From the NCBI GenBank assembly GCA_032622095.1, contig CP136064.1:41627912-41691911 (forward strand): 64,000 nucleotides of DNA, read 5' to 3'. Source of the DNA: Siphonodentalium dalli. Taxonomy: Eukaryota; Mollusca; Scaphopoda; Gadilida; Siphonodentaliidae. Every line of letters starts with the position of its first letter. Position 1 is the first letter of the stretch. Of the stretch, positions 53,031 to 63,172 are shown in pieces. The notes below the pieces were generated by a model that was not told where the DNA came from, made no database searches, and saw only the letters and a list, made by a program, of their open reading frames with translations. The translations under genes were made by a program, and so were the position numbers.

Positions 53031-54241
53031 ATATCAATCTACACAAGCTTACCATAATAACATCCTCTGCTTGGTGCCTTACTCCAGCAGTAGTACACAA
53101 TTACCTACAGTTGGGAGGTAATAATACTTAGCTAGTATTTCAAATCTATACTGAGCTCTTTGTCTTGGCAATGGCCATTGGATTGTGATTTAGACAGGGT
53201 CCGATCATTAATCACAATGGTCTATTATCCATCTGGAGGGATGTTCAGAACATATGAGCAAATAACAGAGATACGAAACGATAATACAAGTGCAGAATAA
53301 TTCATATTCATTGGTGGGAAATGTTTAGATAATAAGTTCAACAAATGACCTAAGGGAACTGCTCGTCAATGAGTATTTAGTACAGAAGGGTAAATTAAAT
53401 TCAACGGTTGGGTATAAATTACATGGAACGATTCTAAAGATTGCAAAAAAATTTATTGACAAAAATATATAAACTTTACTAAAATAGACAATACTGCTAG
53501 AATTTCAATAAAATATATAGACCCTTTCAACAATGAGCATCTGTCATGCATTCAGTGAGGTAACAAATGTAATAAATAAGAACAAGAGACAGACATGATT
53601 CAAATACAACCCATAAATTCCTGATAAAGGTCTCTATTATCAGCTTTTACCCTTTATTTACTGAATGGATCCCCAATGTCCATGTACAAAGGTCATGTGA
53701 CTTCCGTTCGCAATGGCAACACATGTTAGAAGTTACAAGTACGTTGTCAACTGACTGATTGAAGTAAGTTTAAAAGTCAGCACATAGAAAAGTGATGAAG
53801 TTGAACAGTTTGTTTCTGAATTATGAGGTTGTAATTTCACATTTTAAAATAAAATGTGTTAAAGATAGTGTATCTCTTCCAGGCCACAATTACAACAACA
53901 ACATTTTTATAGAACCCGTTTCAAGACTAAATACCTTAATGTTTCTTATAAAGGCATAATAAAGTGGTCTATTTCTGATGCAGCTGAGTTAAATCTCTGA
54001 ATTGACATGTTGCCATGGAGAAGGGTGCTAACACGACAGAGTTCTCCCTCCTCCTACATTCCAATGTTTATGCAGGTTCTCAATAAAAAAAAATTTAATT
54101 GATAGAAGCATTTCATTGATTCATAGCTACTATTTTATTTTATACCCCCCCCCCCCCCCCCCCCCCCCACCCCGGAATCTATATAAAACTTGATAGGAAG
54201 ATATACACTTTCTTTAAAGGCCCCCTGCGGGAGAATGGAAT
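53031..54241. other. Spacer with a dispersed repeat and a 24-C run
   Basis: 53215-53400 is the second copy of the TCTGGAGGGATGTTCAG repeat. A poly(C) tract lies at 54145-54168. No exon was seen. Confidence 0.55.
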
Positions 54242-54352
54242 TTAACCCTTTCAGTGCCAAGTCCGATTTTTGTATCAACCCATATTTCCTTGATCAATGA
54301 TCAAGGAAATGTGGGTTGATACAAAAATCGGACTTGGCACTGAAAGGGTTAA
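54242..54352. mobile_element. 111-bp TTAA-flanked palindrome
   Basis: TTAACCCTTTCAGTGCCAAG and ATTTTTGTATCAACCCATAT pair with the right half around TTGATCAATGATCAA; one mismatch was noticed in a stem of about 55 bp. It is the minimal form of the TTAACCCTTTCAGTGCCA family that also borders 59258-59746. Confidence 0.92.
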
Positions 54353-55550
54353 CTTTATGGCATAAACACAAATCTCAGTGATAAATAGCCAGGTTTGGCT
54401 CGAGTGCTTTTTATATATCTTGTTTTGAAGGAATGTCTGTAATGTGTATCAACAAAAACATCACACATATCAGTCAATCATCCAAAATAAAAAATTGAAA
54501 ATAAAACGGCATGTTGTATGAAAATGAAAACATTTGTCAATAAATTATAACAAGTGAATTAACAATCTTCAGATTAAATAAATAATATTATGTACAACAA
54601 TCTGTATAATTAGAGAGAATTATTTGGTATAGCAATTATTTAAAAAGACAAAATTATCACAGTATCTCTGACCGTATTGTAAAAACAAGTTATCAGAGTC
54701 CGAAATCACTGGGTGACAGTGCCTCATCATTCTCTAAAAACAAATATTATGGTACCTAAATCTGCCAAGTAAAGTTGGTAAAAACTGAAGTTTTATGTCG
54801 CTTTCAGCCTCAGCAGATGCGAGTCTATCGCTGCCAGTTATAAATGTGGAAACAGACTACCCACTGGGAAATCACACCACTGCACACAGAAGCCACCGAC
54901 CAATGGTAAGCAGTCGCTCACTGTGTGTTAGGTTTCCACCAGTAATAGAACTGAAAAAAATTGGAATATGGCCTAGTAGCTGAAGCGACAATAAGCCAAA
55001 AGTAAACCAACCAATGACAGATGGCGGTGTGTAAGTCAGGCTCAAAACTATAAGACTGCTACTCAAATTTGAGAGTTTTAGAAGAAAATAAGAATGTTTG
55101 ACATGTGCTGAAATGTATACGCGTTCGATAAAGTGAAAAACTCTGGAAACCACCTATACACATAAATATATTTTAACATAGTATTGCACCATTGTAGTGA
55201 ATATTCATATTTTCAAGTACTAGTAGTTTCAATTTATGCTTTTGACTTGTGGTAATTCATCCATAAGTCTTATTTCAGGGTAGTATGCCTTAATGGTAAT
55301 TACACACAAACCATATAACACCCAGTGGTGATAGGACATTAATGGGGCAAAGCAAGTGATAAAAAGGTAAAAATTTGCCATACTGTCCCACCAAAGAATA
55401 TTTTCACATATTTCTAGGGTTTCAGATGATAGTAGCCAGGGTCTATTTAAACTCATGCCAATGCAGTTGAGGACTAAACTTGTGCAGAAAAAAGTCAAAA
55501 CTCGCATTGAATGGTACAAACATTTACATTTGTATATGCCCATGCCCGTT
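54353..55550. other. Spacer with hydrophobic minus-strand frames
   Basis: Two minus-strand open frames (55543-55229 and 55153-54872) encode hydrophobic segments. No family is recognised and AT-rich minus frames give such products by chance. Confidence 0.3.
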
Positions 55551-56030
55551 TTGAAAAAAACGGAACATATTATGTTATTGGTTTTTATCGTTTCCGGATG
55601 ATAACTTTAGTAAGTCTGAACTGAATGGAATGAAATTTGGTATGTGGGTTTACTAGCCCAAAATAAAGGTCAAATTTTTGGGTACTGCCCACCAATTTTT
55701 GCCAGAGTTATGGTCCCTGTTGACTTAGAATTTGCCGATTATTTTGGTTTCCAGGTGATAACTTTAGTTTTAGTTATCTGATTGTTTTCAAATTTGGTAT
55801 ATGGATTACTCATATGAAAATACAGGTCAATATCAAATTTGGGTTCCATCCACCTATTTTAATTAACCAGAGTTATGGTCCTTGTTGACTTATAATTTGA
55901 CGATTATTTTGGTTTCCGGGTGATAGCTTTAGTTATAGTTATCTGTTTGTTTTAAAATTTGGCATAAGGATTAATCGTTATGGCCCTTTGTTGAAATTAC
56001 CATGGGCACAAATTGCCACGTCCTAGCGAT
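55551..56030 (+). repeat. About 180-bp tandem repeat, 2.5-3 units
   Basis: Units share GATTATTTTGGTTTCCGGGT, GATAACTTTAGTTTTAGTTA, TCTGATTGTTTTCAAATTTG and CCAGAGTTATGGTCCTTGTT. Confidence 0.85.
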
Positions 56031-56518
56031 TCTCTTGTTTTCAATTAAAGTGATGGTTTCATTTGTCCACAATTCAGTCCAAAGCGTATGTAGTTAGAGT
56101 TCATTTTAACTTTTTCAGTTGTTAGTATAAAACTTGATTATAAATCTCTATCAATAGATTGTTGCCTATTCAACTCCATTGTTTCTGCACTCCCAAAGTT
56201 GTTCAGTGGTATGGCAGGAACTTATTAGTTCTGAACAACTCAGCCTTGTATGCTAATGGTTTTTCACTGTCATGTATATGAGCATGTTATTTCAGCACAT
56301 GTGTATGTATTCAGATATGAATGGAAATTTGTCAAACATATAAAAGGTCTAGAAAAAAATAGAAAGAAGTGGCAGAACTTACCACCAAATGGACGGATTC
56401 AAAATAAAAAACTAAACACACGTAAGTTCAGAGTTCCTATAGTAAGAATAAAGACATGGTAATATTTATGCTATCAGCTGCACAAGTGGAGTAATAAATT
56501 TTTTTTGGTTTACTGGAG

Positions 56519-56908
56519 TTAACCCTTTACCCAACAAACCGGCCAAATAAAGCTTCAACAGCCTAAAATATCTTCGGTCTGTCTCAATAAAACCATACAA
56601 ATATGGATATCATTGGAACCGGCTCCTTGACCACATTGTGATAGTTACAGTTATGCCCTGTGCCAATGCATTCTCTTATATATGCGAGTCGACCATAGGT
56701 CGCCTCGCATATATAAGAGAATGCATTGGCCTAAAAAAAATCTTTTTTTAACACTTTTTACCATTTTTTCTTACATTCTTTAACAATTTTATAATTTTTA
56801 ATGTGTTAAGCCAATGCATTCTCTTATATATGCGAGGCGACCTATGGTCGACTCGCATATATAAGAGAATGCATTGGCACAGGGCCGTTCTGTTGGGTAA
56901 AGGGTTAA
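56519..56908. mobile_element. TTAA-flanked foldback element, two nested hairpins
   Basis: Outer ends are TTAACCCTTTACCCAACA and the exact complement. Each inner side has CCTGTGCCAATGCATTCTCT, TATATATGCGAG hairpins (56655-56733 and 56809-56877) separated by an A/T-rich centre. Predicted outer and inner arms can both pair. Confidence 0.9.
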
Positions 56909-57246
56909 TGTAGGTTATTTTACATATCACAATTAGTTAACATAATTATGTAGACATCACAATAAGCAGCAATGACAGCTCGCCTAATAAGACTAAATGC
57001 CACTCATCACATTCAAATAACGTTTACTCAAGAGACATACTCAGATTTACAGACAAAACATATAACATCGCACAAGACTCCACTTTAATGTACATTGAAG
57101 CACCCTCTTCAAATTATTGTACTCCATCAGTGTAAGAATTGAAAATAGAGCGAAAAATAATACAGATTTATACATAGGAATGTTGAAAGACACATTGATA
57201 ATACAGTATGAAACTGAAGGGTGGTGACATTTAGTTCAAGTTTGAA
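56909..57246. other. Spacer
   Basis: No feature recognised. Confidence 0.4.
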
Positions 57247-57762
57247 CTAACACTTCCATGACTGGAGCCAAGTCTTGAAATAGGGTGTCTGTCATTTGCA
57301 GAATGAGGTCCCCAGAGGGTGAATTTAGTGATGCTACCCTGCATAGCGGGCTAGCATAACCAAATTCACCCTCTGGGAACCTCATGTAAGCAGAATGAGG
57401 TCCCCAGAGTGTGAATTTGGTGATGCTAGCCCGCTATACAGGGTAGCATCACTAAATTCACCCTCTGGGGACCTCATTCTGCAAATGACAGACACCCTAT
57501 TTCAAGGCTTGACTGGAGCTCTGAAATTGTGTCAAAACCCTGTGCCAAATAAATGCGTCTCTTATATATGCGAGTCGCCCATAGGGAGACTCATATATAT
57601 AAGAGAATGCATTGGCCTAACAATATTTATCTTAACCTTGCAAGCCAGTGCATTCTCTTATATATGCGAAGCTCCCTATGGGAGACTCAAATATATAAGA
57701 GAATGCACTGGCACATGATCTTTAATGCTGCGCCAGCGCAGCTCCCTTCATGAAAGGGTTAA
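57247..57762. mobile_element. TTAA-type foldback element interrupted by a hAT-like palindrome
   Basis: The left part is AACACTTCCATGACTGGAGC and the right end CTTCATGAAAGGG-TTAA. The hairpins with CTCTTATATATGCGAG arms lie at 57537-57625 and 57645-57716. The 57269-57511 palindrome sits inside the left arm. Confidence 0.78.
57269..57511. mobile_element. Tandem-palindrome MITE (CAAGYCTTGAAATAG family) with 8-bp TSD
   Basis: Two GAATGAGGTCCCCAGAG palindromes in series lie between terminal CAAGTCTTGAAATAGGG and its complement. ACTGGAGC flanks both ends (57261-57268, 57512-57519), a perfect 8-bp duplication, placing this palindromic family with hAT-like transposition. Confidence 0.9.
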
Positions 57763-58212
57763 GCAGCATTCAGATGACTGCATTGCGTTGGTTCATTGTG
57801 ATGACACAATCAGTTGTCTACATCAAACCGTTCACATGGGTGCGATGCGTTATAACACAGATCTTACGATTGCAGCTACTAAGTTCGATATTGGATTAAA
57901 TGCTATATTGTAAATCAATCTATCTATTATAAGTGAATTCTACAATAATTCCAAACCTGTCAAATACCAACAATTAATACTTTATTGACATAAATTTCCT
58001 TTGTTTCGCAGACAGCTGCCATCTTTTATTGATTGAAAACAAGATGCATGCGCTTAATTACCATATAAGGTATGCGTTAAAATTAGAATCTCTCTCCTTT
58101 TTGTGCAATAATGGATACAAAGTGATGGACTCATCACAGACGTCAAAAAGCCTTAGAGTTATTGTCTGTATTCCAATTTCCAACGCAATAGATTCATCTG
58201 CACACTCCTTTA
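57763..58212. other. Spacer
   Basis: Short open plus frames only; none recognised. Confidence 0.4.
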
Positions 58213-58590
58213 CAGTAATGCCCTAAGTAATCGACCCCTTAACCACAGCATAATTATGGGTAACTTTTCAGGATTTAATCTGAAATATGGCTTGTTGCCA
58301 TTCATCAGAAAGCTCTCGGGGAGAGCTTTCCGATGAATGGCAACAAGCCATGTTTTTCCACTGGTATCAAGCCTGAAAATAAGGTCCCCAGAGGGTGAAA
58401 TTTAGTGATGCTAGCCTGCCCTCTGGGAACCTAATTCTGCTTAGACCTCAACTGTTATGGGAGACCTAGGATCAAAATGAAGTTCCCCAGTTGAAGTTGG
58501 CGATGTTCACCCATTAGTTACTTCGATTATGCATTTTATCTTTAGCAACTTAAGGGATATAGAAACTTCCCAGAAGGGAAACAGTAACTG
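58213..58590. mobile_element. Chimera of two foldback families
   Basis: CAGTAATGCCCTAAGTAATC to AAGCTCTCGGGGAGAGCTTT and CAACAAGCCATG (to about 58354) is a mariner-like palindrome whose right arm is cut short. It passes into AAGGTCCCCAGAGGGTGAAA and GGGAGACCTAGGATC, the other palindrome family with the linker seen at 40080-40250. Confidence 0.75.
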
Positions 58591-58817
58591 AAACAATTTT
58601 AATTTCATAAATAGCTATTAAGCTGGCAAACATAAATTTTGTTCACAATGGTTTTGGTCTTTCAAATATCCACAAATGAAAATGGGATGAAATGATGAAT
58701 AACATAAACAGTAATAACAGTAACGAATTTCATACAAACAAATTGAAGCACAAATTTATGTTAAAAGACTGACACTTTTGGAAGAACATGAGAACATGAT
58801 AAGACCATACTGGTTCT

Positions 58818-58928
58818 TTAGGAATCATCATGATCTCGGCTGTGAGAATGCTTTTGTTTTTTCTGTTTATGAAGTTTTTCCCATTCTTTTTGTCGATGTT
58901 TCTCCTTCTGTCTTTCCTTATCAGCCTC
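58818..58928 (-). CDS. Terminal coding exon, Lys-rich coiled-coil protein (unrecognised)
   Basis: On the minus strand the acceptor ATATATCATTACAG is followed by 36 codons, EADKERQKEKHRQKEWEKLH then KQKKQKHSHSRDHDDS, and TAA. The highly charged helix with a basic, His/Ser-rich tail is typical of nuclear proteins. It joins in frame (phase 0) to the exon at 60301-60435. I cannot name the gene. It could be one of several exons; upstream ones may lie beyond the window. Confidence 0.55.
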   Translation of the reverse strand, partial: EADKERQKEKHRQKEWEKLHKQKKQKHSHSRDHDDS

Positions 58929-59257
58929 CTGTAATGATATATAAAAGTGTAACGTCAGGTGTGGCAAAAAAAAAAAAAATGACACCCAGTAGCTAGGTCC
59001 TGCAATTTTCGCATTTTGTATTACATTTTTTATTTTGAGTTGCAACAGTTTCGATTCAATTCATATATGAACTCCACTATATTCTTGTTGATTTATCATC
59101 TACCAATGCTTCAGAGCATCATAATTATGATAAAATAATTTCGACATAGATTGGAATCATCTGCAATGTTGCCCCATCAAAGTGCACATACAACCTTTTA
59201 GTTTGACGTCAAAGACTCGCAATCATGCAATGACATATCATAAAGTCAATTCACTAT
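58929..59257. other. Putative intron between the two minus-strand exons
   Basis: AT-rich, no feature recognised apart from the acceptor polypyrimidine context at its left end. Confidence 0.4.
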
Positions 59258-59746
59258 TTAACTCTTTCAGTGCCAGGGGCCGATCTCATCGGCCCTAATT
59301 TACGGTCTGTAGAGTGCCAGGGTCAATAAAATCGGCCCTAAAAAAATAAAAAATGTTTTTGTTTTTTTTGGGTTGAATTTTTTTTGGGTATGCTTAAGCA
59401 TGCTATAACGAATTTAAAAACAAACTGGATAAAACCTTAGGGGCATGTTATAACTCAAAACTATCACCAAGTATTCATAGTAATAATTTTGATGCCCATG
59501 AAAAACGTAAGATTCCCTGGCACTAAACCTACAAAATAAGTCTGGCACTGAAAGAGTTGAAGAATATAAGAACAAAATATTAAAATTGTAAAAAATAATA
59601 ACAAATGATGAAAAATTGTTAGACCAATGCATTCTCTTATATATGTGAGGCGACCTATGGTCGACTCGCATATATAAGAGAATGCATTAATTGGCACAGG
59701 GTATATGGGTTGATACAAAAATCGGACTTGGCACTGAAAGGGTTAA
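59258..59746. mobile_element. TTAA-flanked foldback element with TTAACYCTTTCAGTGCCA ends
   Basis: The left end is TTAACTCTTTCAGTGCCAGG and the right end GGCACTGAAAGGG-TTAA. An internal GGCACTGAAAGAGTTGAAG at about 59542 marks a second border. A CTCTTATATATGTGAGGCG hairpin lies at 59624-59697. It is probably one element inserted in another. Confidence 0.75.
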
Positions 59747-60300
59747 ATGATAAGAAGCTTCTCAGCGAAATGAGCTCTTAAATCAATTGTGCTGGAAAAT
59801 CCAACAACTTATTCAAATTATTTGGGTTATTACATCAGATGTTCACACACAAAAGCCACATTTATATCACCAAGAACATACTTCAGAAGACTCACATATG
59901 AGTCGGAACTTATAAATGCGGACATCCTCGGCCATTCATACTTTGTGTTGTGGCTCATTGTCTGCATGGATAAAGTATTTGGCCGAATTGGATCGAATCA
60001 AATCACGATTCGGACAAAATAATACCCTAATTTTAGCGACCAACGCACCCCTCGAAATTAAGAAAAATGTTCCACGGCAAATTTAATGTTGTGTCATGTT
60101 AGATACCACAGCATTTCCCATGGCATTGCTTATTGCCGTTGTCAGTATCGAGGACAGCCTACCAGTAGCTGACAATAATCACTGCAGCCCTAAATAACAA
60201 CTGTTGAATGACATATGTGAATAATATAACTAAGCTGTAACACTATTGGTCATCTTTTATTGAAACACCTAAGCCATAGCGTAGAAAATACAATACTAAC
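59747..60300. other. Remainder of the putative intron
   Basis: No repeat or exon recognised. Confidence 0.4.
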
Positions 60301-60435
60301 GTCTTCTTTAATCTTGTGAACAAGATATTCCACTTGCTGCATCAACATTTCCATTCTCTGCTCGTTAGTGTCCTCATCGTTCTGTAAAGATAAAGCTCTG
60401 TTTGCCGGGAAGAAATCTATACTGTTCTTTTCCAA
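60301..60435 (-). CDS. Internal coding exon of the same coiled-coil gene (unrecognised)
   Basis: Acceptor CTATTTTCAG precedes TTGGAAAAG and donor GTTAGT follows GAAGAC on the minus strand. The 135 bases are exactly 45 codons, phase 0 at both ends: LEKNSIDFFPANRALSLQ, then NDEDTNEQRMEMLMQQVEYL, VHKIKED. The heptad-like spacing and charge suggest a coiled coil. It would splice to the exon at 58928 to give KIKED-EADKERQ. No domain is recognised. Confidence 0.55.
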
Positions 60436-60681
60436 CTGAAAATAGAATAATCACATGTGAATTACAGTACAAGAAGAAAATTGCATGTTGTGAAGAAACT
60501 ATTCAACTGTTTTTTCAAATAAATAAGGTCATAATCTGAATGAACATACTTCTAAACATTTTCTTCCAGGGACCAGCCTAGAGTGCGACATCTCCCTAAA
60601 ATGTGCCACTTCTCCATATTTTTGTTCTAGCGAGAAGTTAAATAGCGAGAAGTAACTTCTCTCTCATATGCCACTATGCAC

Positions 60682-60807
60682 AATCCTTGAAATAGTGTGT
60701 ATGTCATTTGCAGAATGAGGTCCCCAGAGGGTGAATTTAGTGATGCTACCCCGCATAGCTGGCTAGCGTCACCAAATTCACCATCTGGGGACCTCATTCT
60801 GCTTACA
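60682..60807. mobile_element. Palindromic MITE (GAATGAGGTCCCCAGAGG family)
   Basis: CCTTGAAATAGTGTGTATGT, CATTTGCAGAATGAGGTCCC and GTGATGCTACCCCGCATAGC with a complementary right arm ending CATTCTGCTTACAC. Confidence 0.85.
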
Positions 60808-61004
60808 CAGTCCAATTATCCTTAATAATCTAATACTAGTAGGGAGAAGTGACTTTCCCGATATGAATACTCTGGGCTGTTTCCGTCTGTTTTAATAATC
60901 GTGAAAAAAAAAGTAAACAACAGTTCTTTTATTATAATGATCATATAACACCAGCATAATGTACGAATCAATGACTCTCTGATATATGATTTAACTGCCA
61001 TGTT

Positions 61005-61306
61005 TGATTGATTGATTGGGGTCTAATGTCACTTTCAGCAACTAAGGCCATATCACGACATTGCCAGTTTTAGTGGTGGAGGAAATCCGCACACTTACGG
61101 CTAATCTGACAGTGATTTCAATAAACTGATAAACTTGTGGACCATGTGCGGCAAACCACTGGCGAGTAACTGGCAACTCCACCAGATAACGATTTTGAGT
61201 TAAAAAGTCCATAATGGAAACATGTGGATTTGAACCCTTATCGCCAGCGCTGGAGCGTGAAACGGTTTGGAGTTGTACCCCTAACCAATTGAGCCACCGA
61301 GGCCCC
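61005..61306 (-). mobile_element. tRNA-derived SINE with (AATC)n tail
   Basis: The minus-strand head GGGGCCTCGGTGGCTCAATT then GGTTAGGGG carries a tRNA-like A-box, and GGTTCAAATCC about 55 bases on is a B-box. The element ends in ATCAATCAATCA at 61005-61018. An ORF across it encodes nothing recognisable. Confidence 0.75.
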
Positions 61307-61415
61307 CTGCCATGAATGCCACCCAAGTTAGTATGTTGTAAGTGAATAATTCTTCTGAATTGAGATCTTTCCATGAACTTACAAAATTTCTTTTTTATTC
61401 CTTTCTTTATTAAAT

Positions 61416-61871
61416 GTGACCCGCCATATCAAATCCAGTCGGAAGTCGTGATTTTTTTACCCTGTGCCAATGCATTCTCTTATATATGCGAGTCGACCAT
61501 AGGTCGCCCCGCATATATAAGAGAATGCATTGGCCTAACAATTTTTTACAATTTTAATAATTTTTTCTTGTATTCTCTAACAATTTTATAATTTCACCCA
61601 TACAGAGCCCCAGACAAACATGAGCAGACAACACTCTTCTATATGCTTCTATATATGTGTGGGGCTCCCTGCAGGGTAATGGATGTTTTTTATTTTATGT
61701 CCTAAAAATTGTAAGAAACATTTATTTAAAAAAAATGATAAAAAATTGTTAGGCCAATGCATTCTCTTATATATGCGAGGCGACCTATGGTCGACTCGCA
61801 TATATAAGAGCATGCATTGGCACAGGGTAAAAAAATCCCGACTTACGACTGGATTTGATATGGCGGGTCAC
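61416..61871. mobile_element. GTGACCCGCC TIR element with the two-hairpin core
   Basis: The ends GTGACCCGCCATATCAAATC, CAGTCGGAAGTCG and the near-complement are followed inside by TTTTTTTACCCTGTGCCAAT and CTCTTATATATGCGAG hairpins (61461-61535, 61756-61828). AAAT borders both sides (61412-61415, 61872-61875), a possible 4-bp duplication. The core is the same as in TTAA-flanked elements, but the termini are unrelated. Confidence 0.8.
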
Positions 61872-62276
61872 AAATACACAATAATGAGTAATTGCCTTTC
61901 AAATAATAAGTTCAACAAACAGCCTATTTGTTGATCTTTTTATCTGAACATTTCCGTCCAATGAATAGGAATCATTCAGCACTTGTATATTATCTGTCGT
62001 CTGCTTATATTTCCTGAACACCCCGCCAGATGGATAATAGACCATTCCCATTTTAGTCCTGCAAAGCTTCGAGATTTTCGATTTGCGAATCAGGCTACCG
62101 ATTCTATCATAGGATTTGAATATTTTTGAATCACCATTCTTGGCATTCTTGTGGGTGAAAAAGAGGTTGAAGATAACTTGAACAAGTTAACTATAAGTCT
62201 ATTACAATAACAGCTGAAATTATGGCAGAACTCACTGTTTTTGTCTTGCTGCATTGATTGTTATCCTAGCTCCCAA
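61872..62276. other. Spacer with an inverted dispersed repeat
   Basis: 61900-62050 is an inverted copy of the repeat at 52135 and 53215 (TATTTCCTGAACACCCCGCC, AGATGGATAATAGACCAT). Confidence 0.6.
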
Positions 62277-62690
62277 TGATAATAATAATAATAATGTATA
62301 TCATTTATATAGCGCTTAATCCCTGGTGTAGCTCTAAGCGCTCACATTATTACCCCAGCTGTTTTTTTATGAGTAATGCCGAGTCTTGTGCCTGCTGCCA
62401 TTTTACAGGTGCTTCACTAGAGCGGCTTACGGATACCCAACAACCAGGTACCTATTTCGCGTCTAGGTATGACGAAGCGAGCACAGTGCAAGTGACCTTG
62501 CCCAAGGGTCACAACCTGGCGCGAGATTTGAAACAGCTTGTGGCTATATATAGCACACACACCGCTCAATTCGGCCAAGCCACTGTTGTGGACACAATAG
62601 TCCACCGAGCGAGGCGCGAACTCACACCGGTGCATTAACACCATTACAAGTCCGACACTCTACCCAATGGGCTACCACATCCGTGATGTG
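62277..62690 (-). mobile_element. tRNA-derived SINE with LINE-like 3' tail
   Basis: On the minus strand the head has GTGGTAGCCCATTGGGTAGA (A-box) and GTGTGAGTTCGCGCCTCGC (B-box). The 3' end reads GAGCGCTTAGAG, AAGCGCTATATAAATGATAT, then (ATT)n. That tail matches the 3' end of the LINE at 27928-28823 (GCGCTATATAAATGTTCTCT, (ATT)n), the usual way a SINE borrows a LINE's reverse transcriptase. The plus-strand 120-aa ORF is an artefact. Confidence 0.82.
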
Positions 62691-62809
62691 ATGTGGCAGT
62701 AATACAGTATATTTCTCGGCTGATCACGCAAATGTAATGAGTCGTTGGAAATATTGAAAACATTTTATGAACGAGACCAATCTTGGATAATCAGAAATAT
62801 ATTATTTTT

Positions 62810-63120
62810 AAAAGTATAATACATTTTTCCTTAAAGAAAGCCTGAACACTGAACTATATGGATATATGTCCTGCTTTGTAAACCACAGTAGGAAAGGGTT
62901 AACTTTTTGGTCGCCTCCCAACGCCCACTGTCTTGCTCAGATTAGTCATGCATGAACTGTCCCCATATAAACTGATGTACACGACGGGACACATTAGTTT
63001 TATTTCCGATTCAATCAGGAGATTGACGAGTTGCGGGGTTGGGAATGGCACCGCCATGGGAGGGCCCTATGATAGTTCAGTGTTCAGGCTTTCTTTAAGG
63101 AAAAATGTATTATACTTTTA
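62810..63120. mobile_element. 311-bp palindromic-end MITE
   Basis: AAAAGTATAATACATTTTTC, CTTAAAGAAAGCCTGAACAC and TGAACTAT pair with the complement at 63069-63120. A direct half-copy (GCTAAAGGAAGCCTTCACAC, TGAACTATATGGATTA) follows at 63138-63172. No clear TSD was found. Confidence 0.8.
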
Positions 63121-63172
63121 ATAATAATATTTTTTCCGCTAAAGGAAGCCTTCACACTGAACTATATGGATT

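Noticed and set aside
54872-55543. Two hydrophobic minus-strand ORFs as a membrane protein gene
   Set aside because: No family, no convincing splice sites and a composition expected from AT-rich DNA read on this strand.
61230-61306. Functional tRNA gene
   Set aside because: The A/B boxes are present, but the cloverleaf is imperfect and the sequence continues into a SINE body with a microsatellite tail.
62600-62690. Functional tRNA gene
   Set aside because: Same reasoning: a tRNA-derived SINE head with a long body and a LINE-like tail.
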